Source: Gemmataceae bacterium (GTDB lineage Bacteria; Planctomycetota; Planctomycetia; Gemmatales; Gemmataceae). From it: a DNA stretch of 6,893 nt. The stretch spans positions 1 to 6,893 of the forward strand of contig CANLGS010000221.1 of assembly GCA_947490035.1 (NCBI GenBank), given 5' to 3'. The stretch's first letter is position 1. Each line of letters opens with the position of its first letter. Both the position numbers and the translations under genes were made by a program. This document shows positions 1-6,393 of this stretch, in pieces. The notes below the pieces were generated by a model, which worked only from the letters and a program-made list of their open reading frames with translations, searched no databases and was not told the origin of the DNA.

Positions 1-1534
1 AGCCGCCCTTTATTTCCGTCATCGCGGAGCCGGCGACCTGCACCATCGGTGCTTCCACCTTCACCTGCGCGTCGCCCTTCAGCCCCACCGTCGGCGCCTT
101 CACGGTCACGCCCGCCGGGCCGACTTCCACCGAACTGCCGCCGGACTTCAGCGTCACCTTTGTCGCGTCGATCAGGATGCCGCTCGCGTCGATCACGATC
201 TTGTTCCCGCCCACCTTCAGCGTGATCGACGTGCCGGCTTCGATCTCGATGCTGCCCGCGGTCGCCTTCACCCCGATGTTGCCCTTCGCAACCGTCAGCG
301 TGTCGTTGCCGGTATCGACGTTCACCTCGCGGTTGCCCTTCGCGACCGCGTGCGTGTCGTTGCCCGTTGATACCGTGACGCTGCGGTTGCCGTCCTGCAC
401 GGTCACCGTGTAATCGGACTTCACCGTCTCCGTGAACTTGCCCGTGTCCACGGTCACCGTGCGGTCGCCCTTGCTCACCGCCAACTTGTCGTTCCCCTTC
501 GACACGGTGCGCTCGCGGTCGCCCGTTTCGATGGTGATGTGCTCGAAGCCGTCCTTCACCGTCAGCGTGCGGTTGTTCTTGATCTGAATGAACTGGTCGT
601 GTTCCACCTTCAGGTCGTCGTCGTTCTCCACGAACCGGTGGAAGTCCTTCTGCGCGTGGAAGTAGATGTCCTCGCTGCCCTTCAGGTCTTCAAATCGCAG
701 CTCGTTGAAGTCGGCCTCGCCGCCGCCTTTGGTGGAGCGCGTCTTCAGGCCGCTCTGCGTCATGTTGGCGGGGAGCGCGTAGGGCGGCATCTGCTCGGCG
801 TTGTACACGCGGCCCGTAATCAGCGGCCGGTCCGGGTCGCCTTCCAGAAACTCCACAACCACTTCCTGACCGATGAGCGGCGTGAAGACCATTCCCCACT
901 GCTTGCCGGCCCACATCTCCGACACGCGAATCCAGCACGAACTGTTCTCGTCCTTCTTGCCGAGCCGGTCCCAGAAGAACTGCACCTTCACGCGGCCGTA
1001 CTTGTCGGTGTAAATCTCCTCGCCCTTCGGCCCTACGACAACCGCCGTTTGCGCGCCGGCGACAAGTGGCCGCGGAGTTGAAGGTGGCGCGCGGAACGGC
1101 ACCGCCGCGGGCGCGACCCGGAACGTGTTGGCGTAATCGGCCGCGCCGGGGCCGCCCGCGTTCCAGTCCTCGCTCGCGTTGTGTTCGACTTCGAGGAACA
1201 CGTAACTGCCGTTGTCGGACGGGTGGTTCTCCAGCGCGAACTTGCCGCCGGGCGTGAACGACGTGCAGCGGCTCGACCCGCTCGCGGTGTCGTATTCGGC
1301 TTCCACTTCCTCCATCCGCGACTTCGCGAGCGTCTTGCCGTCGCCCGCGACTGGGTAGCCGCCGGGGTAGTCGAACAGCTCGAACGTGCCGATGCCCGAA
1401 AGCTCGACGGTCGTGTCCGCGTCCTTCAAGAGGCTCGTCGACGGCGTCTCGAAGTTGTAATCGGTGTGCGCGATCTTGCCGGAGCGGAACGCGAACGCGC
1501 GGTCCCAACTCGACACCGCCTGCGCGTTCGGCAT
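1..1534 (-). CDS. VgrG C-terminal portion (OB fold and beta-helix needle), partial at left edge
   Basis: Same frame as the N-terminal part. The first possible restart is the ATG at 1532-1534, three sense codons after the TAG, with no good Shine-Dalgarno before it. In whole-gene numbering, residues about 224-242 (GKIAHTDYNFETP) are the usual end of the gp27-like region. Residues about 370-450 are the classic VgrG block: YTDKYGRVKVQFFWDR, then SCWIRVSEMWAGKQWG, GQEVVVEFLEGDPDRPLITG and RVYNAEQMPPY. The FNELRFEDLKGSEDIYFHAQ stretch is near 480. After that come short repeats (about 535-625) of the type GNxxxTVxxG, then a GGNKIVIDASGI segment (about 645-656) common in VgrG tails. No effector domain is visible before the edge. 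Preserved coding quality argues that the stop is recent, tolerated or an error. Confidence 0.75.
   Translation of the reverse strand, partial: MPNAQAVSSWDRAFAFRSGKIAHTDYNFETPSTSLLKDADTTVELSGIGTFELFDYPGGYPVAGDGKTLAKSRMEEVEAEYDTASGSSRCTSFTPGGKFALENHPSDNGSYVFLEVEHNASEDWNAGGPGAADYANTFRVAPAAVPFRAPPSTPRPLVAGAQTAVVVGPKGEEIYTDKYGRVKVQFFWDRLGKKDENSSCWIRVSEMWAGKQWGMVFTPLIGQEVVVEFLEGDPDRPLITGRVYNAEQMPPYALPANMTQSGLKTRSTKGGGEADFNELRFEDLKGSEDIYFHAQKDFHRFVENDDDLKVEHDQFIQIKNNRTLTVKDGFEHITIETGDRERTVSKGNDKLAVSKGDRTVTVDTGKFTETVKSDYTVTVQDGNRSVTVSTGNDTHAVAKGNREVNVDTGNDTLTVAKGNIGVKATAGSIEIEAGTSITLKVGGNKIVIDASGILIDATKVTLKSGGSSVEVGPAGVTVKAPTVGLKGDAQVKVEAPMVQVAGSAMTEIKGG
270..540 (-). repeat. Tandem short peptide repeats of the VgrG beta-helix needle
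   Basis: The translated minus strand shows about eight degenerate units of roughly 10-11 residues, with a recurrent G-N/D-x-x-x-x-V pattern. Examples are KGDRTVTVDTG, DGNRSVTVSTG, KGNREVNVDTG and GNDTLTVAKGN. At the DNA level this appears as recurring GTGTCGTTGCC and CGGTTGCCCTTCGCGAC blocks on the plus strand. Such repeats form the triple-stranded beta-helix below the OB fold in VgrG trimers. They are internal to the gene and not a separate element. Confidence 0.6.
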
Positions 1535-1543
1535 GTCGGGCCG

Positions 1544-1546
1544 CTA
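1544..1546 (-). other. In-frame amber (TAG) codon inside vgrG
   Basis: Plus-strand CTA at 1544-1546 reads TAG in the vgrG frame, between HGTVE and RPDMPNAQAV. Codons on either side show ordinary VgrG similarity. The stop lies in the stretch between the conserved LMEE/GIYYY/LADA segment and the SGKI-DYNF segment, where family members vary. A single base change from TAC (Tyr), CAG (Gln), GAG (Glu), AAG (Lys) or TCG (Ser) would create it. It could be a real mutation, a read error or a suppressed codon. Confidence 0.85.
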
Positions 1547-2146
1547 CTCGACGGTGCCGTGCGGAAAGCAGTCGAAGAATGAGGACGCCGCGTCGGCCAG
1601 CACCAGCGTGTGCTTGCCGTCGGCGAACTCGGAGTAGTAGTAGATGCCGTACTCTTCCATCAGCCGCGACACGAACGCGAACGCCGTCTCGCGGTACTGC
1701 ACGCAGTAGTCGCGCGTGGGGTAGGTGCCGGACAGTTGCTTCTTGTAGTCGGCGAGGCCGAGCCGGTCGAACGTGGCGGTGATGATCGCGTCCACGGTCA
1801 TGTTCCGGAAGATGCGGCAGTCGGTGGTGCGCGTGAGGAACCACAGCCACGGTACGACTTCCGCGCGGTAGGTGCGCAGCCCGCGGTTGACCTGGTCGCC
1901 GGCGACGAGCTTGCGCACGAACCCGTGGAACGGGCGCGGGCCGTCGTCGGGCATGTTGACGGTCCAACTCACCGCCTTGCCGACAAGGTCAGCCGCCGCG
2001 ACCGCGAGGTTCTCGGACACGAGATCGAGGGCGAACGCGAACGGCGTCGAGAGCCGCTCGCGACCGCGGAACCCGGTGACGATGAACGCGTCGGCGCCGA
2101 GCGGCGTGGCGAGGGTGACGAGCCGGCGGTTCTGGGTGAGGGGCAT
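1544..2146 (-). CDS. VgrG N-terminal portion (gp27-like base domain), 200 aa
   Basis: Conceptual product of the intact frame up to the TAG. It reads like the start of a standard VgrG: an early GRERLSTPF motif (residues about 27-35), then PWLWFLTR (about 98-105), DCRIFRNMTVDAII (about 108-121), DYCVQYRETAFAFVSRLMEE (about 146-165) and GIYYY. These match the conserved gp27-like/phage GPD block that builds the base ring of the spike trimer. A weak Shine-Dalgarno GGGAAG lies 5 nt before the ATG (2152-2157, minus sense), supporting this start. A product ending here would lack the second part of the base, the OB fold and the needle, so it should not assemble a working spike on its own. The fold assignment is by motif recognition, not alignment. 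Confidence 0.75.
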   Translation of the reverse strand: MPLTQNRRLVTLATPLGADAFIVTGFRGRERLSTPFAFALDLVSENLAVAAADLVGKAVSWTVNMPDDGPRPFHGFVRKLVAGDQVNRGLRTYRAEVVPWLWFLTRTTDCRIFRNMTVDAIITATFDRLGLADYKKQLSGTYPTRDYCVQYRETAFAFVSRLMEEYGIYYYSEFADGKHTLVLADAASSFFDCFPHGTVE

Positions 2147-2172
2147 CTTTACTTCCCGTCGAGATTGGCTCT

Positions 2173-2238
2173 ACGCCCCGTTAGGGCGTTGGGTAATAGC
2201 CCGGGGCGAAAGCCCTGGGAACGCGGGCCGTTGACTCG
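2173..2238. repeat. Cluster of three GC-rich hairpins in the divergent intergenic region
   Basis: Three inverted repeats follow one another: ACGCCC/GGGCGT with a 5-nt loop (2173-2189); CCCGGGGC/GCCCTGGG around a GAAA tetraloop with one G-T pair (2200-2219); and CGGGCCG/CGGCCCG with an 8-nt loop, within about 2224-2238. None is followed by a T-run, so they are not ordinary intrinsic terminators. They sit in the leader side of both divergent genes. From memory, similar CCCGGGGCGAAAGCCC-type modules recur in planctomycete intergenic regions, which would make this a REP-like repeat; one window cannot prove that. The rest of 2147-2415 shows no gene and no convincing promoter. Confidence 0.55.
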
Positions 2239-2401
2239 CGGCCCGTGTTGGATGCCGAGATTACGCCCGGTCGCGGGCGATCCTATCACCGATTTTTCCG
2301 CGGGGCCGAAAATCGCGCCCCGGACCGCGCCGCACGTCCGCGGCCGGCGCTAAACCTTTTCCCGAACGCGCCGTAATCTGATACTCCACCGTCAGTTCTC
2401 C

Positions 2402-2406
2402 AGAGG
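2402..2406 (+). promoter_or_regulatory. Ribosome binding site (AGAGG) of the dehydrogenase-cytochrome gene
   Basis: AGAGG lies 9 nt before the ATG at 2416. It supports that ATG, which is also the one that gives a complete signal peptide. Confidence 0.5.
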
Positions 2407-2415
2407 CTCCACGTC

Positions 2416-5400
2416 ATGCGGTTCCCTCTCCCGTTCGCTCTCGCGCTCGTCCTCGGGGGGCTGACGCCCCCCGCTCGCCTACTCGCGCAGCCGAAGTTGC
2501 CGAACCTGGCGCCCGACCTCATGGCGCCGACCGACGCGCTCTCGCCGGCGGACGAGCGCAAGCAGTTCACCGTGCCCGCCGGGTTCGAGGTGCAACTCGT
2601 CGCCAGCGAACCCGACATCCAGAAGCCCATCCAGATGGCGTTCGACGCGAAGGGCAGACTGTGGGTTACCACTTCTTACCACTACCCGTTCGCGGCACCC
2701 GGCAAGCCCACCGACAAGCTGTTCATCCTCTCGGACTTCGACCCCAAGACCGGCAAGGCCGGGAAGGTGCAGACGTTCGCGGAGGACTTGAACATCCCGA
2801 TCGGCATCCTTCCGCTGCCGGACTGCAACAGTTGCATCGTGTCGAGCCTGGGCGAGATCCGCAAGTACACCGACACGAAGGGCACCGGCAAGGCGGACAA
2901 GGTGGAAGTGCTGTTCACCGGGTTCGGCACGAAGGACACGCACGGCATGTACAACTCGTTCACGCTCATGCCCGACGGCTGGGTGTACGCGTGCCACGGC
3001 TTCTCCAACGACAGCACCGTAAAAGGCAAAGACGGCCACGAGGTGAAGATGCAGTCGGGCAACACGTTCCGGTTCCGGCCGGACGGGTCGCGCATCGAAA
3101 TCTTCACGCGTGGGCAGGTGAACCCGTTCGGCATGGCGGTCGATCCGTGGTTCAACCTGTACACGGCCGACTGCCACTCGAAGCCGATCACGCAGCTCGT
3201 GCCGGGCGCGGTGTACCAGAGCTTCGGCAAGCCGCACGACGGGTTAGGCTACACGCCGCACATCACCCACCACGACCACGGCAGCACCGCGCTGTGCGGG
3301 CTGGCGTGGTACGACGCGGACCACTTCCCGAAGGAATATCTGAGTACGATGTTCCTCGGCAACGTGGTCACGAACCGCATCAACTTCGACAAGATCACGT
3401 GGAAGGGTTCGACGCCGGTCGCGACGGAGCAACCCGACTTCATGGTGAGCAAGGACCGGTGGTTCCGCCCGGTGGACATCAAGCTCGGGGCGGACGGCAC
3501 GCTGTACGTCGCGGACTTTTACAACAAGATCATCGGCCACTACGAAGTCGATCTGAAAGACCCGCGGCGCGACAAGGACCGCGGGCGCATCTGGCGCATC
3601 GTGTGGAAGGGGAAAGGCGAGCCGGGGGCGTCAGCCCCCGGAGTTGCGGCGCCGAAGAACCACCGCGCCGACTTCACGAAAGCGACCGACGAGGAACTGT
3701 TCGACGACCTGTTCCACCCGAACCTGACGGTCAGGTTCTTCGCGGGCCACCAACTCCGGCAGCGGATGGCGGAAGGCAAAGAGGTGAAACCCGGCGACAC
3801 CTTCGCGACGAAATTGCTGGCCGTGCCGGACCGGATGGCGTCGGCGGTCGGGTGGATGATGTTCATCTTGGAGGCCGGGAAGGAGCCAGTGAAGGCGAGC
3901 GAATACGAGATGTTCGCGAAGTTCGGGAAGGACAAGAAACTTCCGCCGGAGCAACTGACCGGGCAGATCGTGCCGGCGCTTTCGAGCCGGCCGAAGTGGG
4001 GCAAGGAGGAGCGCGCGATCCTGCTGGACATCTTCAAGTCGTTCGACTCGCCGCACCTGACGCGTGCCGCGGTCGAAGCGGCTGGCTTCCACCCGCACGC
4101 GGACTTCGTGGCGCCGCTGGTCGCGGTGCTGAAGAAGTGCCCGGCCGAGGACGTGATGCTGAAGCAGGCCGCGAAGATCGCGCTGCGGAACTGCTTCCTC
4201 GCGGACCCGGCCGCGTTCGCCAAGAAGCAGGGCGTCGACGAAAAGACCGATGTCATTCTCGCGGAATCGCTCCTCGGGGCGTGCAGCACGGCGTCCGCCG
4301 ATCTGCTCGCGGACATCGCGAAGGCACGCGACCTGGGCGCGCTTCTGCCGGGCGTGGCGGAGTTCGTCGGCCGGTACGCGGAACTGGAGGCGCGCACCCG
4401 GTTCGCCACAACGCTCCGGCTGGTCGGCGGCAAGAACGACGTTCGCGACGCGGAACTGCTCGCGCGGATGCTCCGCGGGTTGCAGGCCCGCGGCGCGAAG
4501 CTCGGCCCGAACGAAGCGAAGCCGATCATCGACGCGGTCGGGAAGGTGCTCGACAATTTCAACCACGGCGCCCCCGGCCCGCGCGACGAGTTCCCGCCGG
4601 CCGCGGTCGCGAGCGCCCGCGCCGTGCTGCCGCTCGTTCACGCGCTGCCCGCCGTCACCGACGCGACCACCTACACGCCGGGGCAGCGCGACCTGCTCGC
4701 CAGCTACCTGGGCACCGCGCTTGAGCACACCCGTGCCCCGCTCGATTTGCGCCTTGCGTGCGCCGACGCGCAGGTCGTCGCGTCCGGTGGGGTGGCGCTC
4801 TCGACGCTCCGCCTCATGACGAACGAGAAGGACACGCCGGACGCCCTCCGCGAGCGATTGCTGATCGCCGCGGCCGGTTCGAGCATGAAGGACTCCCGGC
4901 TCATCGCCCGCGATGCGATCCAGACCGCGCCGTACCGCGTCGCGGTGTCGATGGGGTTGAACTTCGCGAGTACGTCCGCCGGCGCGGAACTCCTCTTCGC
5001 CGCCGTGAAGGAAGGTAAGGCACCGGCGCGACTGCTTCAGGAGAAGGCGGTTCTCGAACGCCTCAAGGCGTCGAACGCACCCGGCTGGGAGAAGACGGTC
5101 GCGGAATTGACGAAGGGGCTTCCGCCCGCGGATCAGCGGCTCGCGGACGTACTCAAGAAGCGCGCCGCGGGGTTCGCATCCGCGAAGACCGACAAGGTCG
5201 AAGGCGCGAAGCTGTTCACCAAGCACTGCGCCGCGTGCCACAAGATCGCCGACGTAGGCGGGAAGATCGCGCCACAGCTCGACGGCATCGGCCTTCGCGG
5301 ACTGGAGCGCCTGTTTGAGGATGTCCTCGACCCGAACCGGAACGTCGATCAGGCGTTCCGCGCGCGGGTGATTACCACGAGCGACGACCGCACGATTACC

Positions 5401-5613
5401 GCGCTAATGCTGCGCGTGGAGGGCGAGGTGCTGGTGGTCGCGGACCTGGAAGGGAAGGAGAAGCGGATTCCGCTGAAGGACATCACGCTGAACCGCGAGA
5501 CGCTGCTCTCCGCGATGCCGGCGAACTTCGACACCGCCGTGCCGGAAGCCGACATGTACCACATCATCGCGTACCTGCTCGACCAGAAGAAGGTAGACCC
5601 GCCGAAGAAGTAA
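2416..5613 (+). CDS. Secreted membrane-bound dehydrogenase-like propeller / helical repeat / cytochrome c fusion, 1065 aa
   Basis: Residues 1-24 are a Sec signal peptide (MRFP, hydrophobic core, likely cleavage at LLA|Q), so the protein acts outside the cytoplasm. Residues about 50-400 resemble the planctomycete/verrucomicrobial 'putative membrane-bound dehydrogenase' family (TIGR02604-like), a beta-propeller related to sugar/PQQ-type dehydrogenases: FTVPAGFEVQLVASEP, MAFDAKGRLWV, QVNPFGMAVDPWFN, FRPVDIKLGADGTLYVADFYN and GRIWRI. A His-rich stretch (His282, 285, 286, 288) is a possible metal or active-site patch. A Gly/Pro/Ala linker (401-411) leads into an Ala/Leu-rich helical region (about 420-910) that looks HEAT-like. 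Residues about 925-1060 form a class I cytochrome c domain (TIGR02603-like) with C938-A-A-C941-H942; Met1034 in an SAMP motif is the likely distal ligand. Inferred role: oxidation of an unknown, perhaps sugar-like, substrate with electrons passed to the haem. Substrate and cofactor cannot be read from the sequence. No co-directional partner is seen. Confidence 0.88.
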   Translation: MRFPLPFALALVLGGLTPPARLLAQPKLPNLAPDLMAPTDALSPADERKQFTVPAGFEVQLVASEPDIQKPIQMAFDAKGRLWVTTSYHYPFAAPGKPTDKLFILSDFDPKTGKAGKVQTFAEDLNIPIGILPLPDCNSCIVSSLGEIRKYTDTKGTGKADKVEVLFTGFGTKDTHGMYNSFTLMPDGWVYACHGFSNDSTVKGKDGHEVKMQSGNTFRFRPDGSRIEIFTRGQVNPFGMAVDPWFNLYTADCHSKPITQLVPGAVYQSFGKPHDGLGYTPHITHHDHGSTALCGLAWYDADHFPKEYLSTMFLGNVVTNRINFDKITWKGSTPVATEQPDFMVSKDRWFRPVDIKLGADGTLYVADFYNKIIGHYEVDLKDPRRDKDRGRIWRIVWKGKGEPGASAPGVAAPKNHRADFTKATDEELFDDLFHPNLTVRFFAGHQLRQRMAEGKEVKPGDTFATKLLAVPDRMASAVGWMMFILEAGKEPVKASEYEMFAKFGKDKKLPPEQLTGQIVPALSSRPKWGKEERAILLDIFKSFDSPHLTRAAVEAAGFHPHADFVAPLVAVLKKCPAEDVMLKQAAKIALRNCFLADPAAFAKKQGVDEKTDVILAESLLGACSTASADLLADIAKARDLGALLPGVAEFVGRYAELEARTRFATTLRLVGGKNDVRDAELLARMLRGLQARGAKLGPNEAKPIIDAVGKVLDNFNHGAPGPRDEFPPAAVASARAVLPLVHALPAVTDATTYTPGQRDLLASYLGTALEHTRAPLDLRLACADAQVVASGGVALSTLRLMTNEKDTPDALRERLLIAAAGSSMKDSRLIARDAIQTAPYRVAVSMGLNFASTSAGAELLFAAVKEGKAPARLLQEKAVLERLKASNAPGWEKTVAELTKGLPPADQRLADVLKKRAAGFASAKTDKVEGAKLFTKHCAACHKIADVGGKIAPQLDGIGLRGLERLFEDVLDPNRNVDQAFRARVITTSDDRTITALMLRVEGEVLVVADLEGKEKRIPLKDITLNRETLLSAMPANFDTAVPEADMYHIIAYLLDQKKVDPPKK
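2452..2480 (-). repeat. 29-nt palindromic repeat, copy A (minus orientation, in signal-peptide codons)
   Basis: Read on the minus strand, this is AGGCGAGC, then a stem with core GGGGGCGTCAGCCCCC, then GAG. The stem is 8 bp (2455-2461 with 2466-2472 as its main part) around a small loop. It covers codons 13-22 of the dehydrogenase-cytochrome gene, encoding the LGGLTPPARL part of the signal peptide. It matches copy B (3615-3643) at 27 of 29 positions. Confidence 0.75.
3615..3643 (+). repeat. 29-nt palindromic repeat, copy B (plus orientation, in interdomain linker)
   Basis: Same unit as copy A, in the opposite orientation. CCGGGGGC (3622-3629) pairs with GCCCCCGG (3634-3641) around a GTCA loop. 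It encodes the GEPGASAPG linker (residues 401-409) between the propeller and the helical region, where an insertion would be tolerated. The two mismatches to copy A are at 3623 and 3640, which pair with each other: C-G here, G-C in copy A. Confidence 0.78.
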
Positions 5614-5616
5614 GCC

Positions 5617-5694
5617 GGTGAACCGCGACCGTAAGGGAGCGGGTGGGCGTTCAAGGCGCAACGCCCACCCGCTCCCTTACGGTCGCGGTTCACC
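5617..5694. repeat. Perfect 35-bp inverted repeat with 8-nt loop between convergent genes
   Basis: The arm 5617-5651 is the exact reverse complement of 5660-5694, with loop CAAGGCGC (5652-5659). The repeat starts 3 nt after the stop of the dehydrogenase-cytochrome gene. Its right arm overlaps the 3' end of the yggS-like gene, including its TAA (5677-5679). It would form a very stable RNA hairpin in either transcript or a DNA cruciform. There is no T-run after either arm, so any terminator function would be non-canonical. Read in frame, the arms give peptides such as NRDRKGAGGR and HPLPYGRGS; I recall such strings from spurious planctomycete ORFs, which hints at a dispersed MITE- or REP-like family. 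That point is memory, not a search. Confidence 0.9.
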
Positions 5695-6387
5695 AAGACC
5701 CTCGAACAGCGTGGTGCCGACGCGCACGAACGTCGCGCCCTCTTCCACCCCGATCTCGAAATCGTTGCTCATCCCCATCGACAGCTCCGCCAGCGGTAAT
5801 CCCGTGCGCGCCCGCAATGCGTCGCGCAGTCCGCGGAGCGCCGCGAACGTCGGCCGCGCCGCTTGTGGGTCGTCCGCGTAAGCGGCCATCGTCATCAAAC
5901 CGCGCACTTCCACGCCTGCCAGTGACACCAGCTTGTCACTCAGCGCGGGTACATCTTCGGGGGCGAACCCGCCCTTGCTGGCTTCGCCGCTACAGTTCAC
6001 TTCGAGCAGCACCGGCACCGGCGTTCCCCGCTTGCGCCCGAAGGCGTCGAGCGCGGCCAGCACGCGCTCGCTATCGACGGAGTGAACCAGTTCGACGAGA
6101 GGTATCGTGCGGTCGATCTTGTTCCGCTGAAGGTGCCCGATGAGGTGCAACCTCGCGCCGGGGATCGCGCCGGCTTTCTTCCACAACTCTTGCGGGCGAC
6201 TCTCGCCGAGGTCGTGTACGCCCAACTCCTCGACAATCGCGGCTACATGCGGCGACGCGGTCTTCGTGACCGCGACGAGCGTGACACTACCCGCGTCGCG
6301 CCCGGCGCGGCGGCACGCATCGCCGATATGCGCGCGCACGCTCGCGACGCGTTCGGCCAGCACGGAACGTAGTTCGGAATCGGTCAT
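5677..6387 (-). CDS. yggS: YggS/PLPBP-family pyridoxal-phosphate homeostasis protein, 236 aa
   Basis: Cytoplasmic single-domain PLP-binding protein with the alanine-racemase-type TIM barrel, thought to buffer vitamin B6 and so keep amino- and keto-acid pools balanced; no enzyme activity is established for the family. Seen here: LVAVTKT with the expected PLP lysine at Lys42, the GESRPQE motif (61-67), HLIGHLQRNK (81-90, where Leu80 replaces the usual Trp before it), the HSVDS motif (102-106), LLEVNCSGEASKGGF (127-141), RGLMTM (162-167), and SMGMSNDFEIGVEEGATFVRVG (203-224), which contributes to phosphate binding. Length fits the family (about 230). The start is the first ATG that gives the usual N-terminal helix; no clear Shine-Dalgarno precedes it. 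The last five residues (GEPRP) and stop come from the neighbouring inverted repeat, so the natural C-terminus may have been altered. It lies 108 bp downstream of the HINT gene, possibly in one transcript. Confidence 0.95.
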   Translation of the reverse strand: MTDSELRSVLAERVASVRAHIGDACRRAGRDAGSVTLVAVTKTASPHVAAIVEELGVHDLGESRPQELWKKAGAIPGARLHLIGHLQRNKIDRTIPLVELVHSVDSERVLAALDAFGRKRGTPVPVLLEVNCSGEASKGGFAPEDVPALSDKLVSLAGVEVRGLMTMAAYADDPQAARPTFAALRGLRDALRARTGLPLAELSMGMSNDFEIGVEEGATFVRVGTTLFEGLGEPRP

Positions 6388-6393
6388 GAAAGC

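Larger units (their letters stand above)
1..2146 (-). pseudogene. vgrG: VgrG/TssI-like spike protein gene interrupted by an in-frame TAG, left end outside window
   Basis: Umbrella entry for the whole gene. One minus-strand frame is open for about 715 codons from the ATG at 2144-2146 to the window edge, broken only by TAG at 1544-1546 (codon 201). Protein similarity continues in the same frame on both sides of the stop, so this is a nonsense codon and not a frameshift. Order of regions: gp27-like base (about 1-330), gp5-like OB fold (about 365-470), then a repetitive beta-helix needle. The family forms the trimeric tip of type VI secretion or phage-tail-like injection machines. The length seen is already typical, so the true end is probably just past the edge. 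Whether the gene is dead, read through, split or wrongly sequenced cannot be decided here. Confidence 0.8.

Noticed and set aside
270..540. CRISPR-like or tandem repeat array
   Set aside because: The periodic blocks are degenerate, in frame with vgrG and encode beta-helix repeats; there are no unique spacers.
690..1967. Long minus-strand open frame of 425 codons overlapping vgrG in another frame
   Set aside because: It is Arg/Pro/His-rich, typical of out-of-frame reading of GC-rich DNA, and has no recognisable motif, while the vgrG frame has clear family blocks across the same stretch.
2231..2400. Sigma-70-like promoter for the dehydrogenase-cytochrome gene (TTGACT at 2231; TAATCT and TGATACT near 2375-2387)
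   Set aside because: TTGACT has no acceptable -10 at the right spacing, and the later AT-rich hexamers have no matching -35; planctomycete promoters are also poorly defined.
2661..4724. 687-codon plus-strand frame inside the dehydrogenase-cytochrome gene
   Set aside because: Low-complexity Arg/Gly/Ala-rich product in a shifted frame; the overlapping frame carries the signal peptide, propeller motifs and CxxCH.
3631..5241. 536-codon minus-strand frame antisense to the dehydrogenase-cytochrome gene
   Set aside because: Arg-rich shadow of GC-rich codons with no domain, no ribosome site and no conserved motif.
5617..5694. Canonical intrinsic terminator
   Set aside because: The stem is very strong but neither side is followed by a run of T residues, and one arm lies within a coding sequence; described as an inverted repeat instead.
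5618..5881. Small plus-strand frame starting in the inverted repeat (MNRDRKGAGGR...)
   Set aside because: It is made of the repeat arms and antisense yggS; no ribosome site and no independent evidence of coding.
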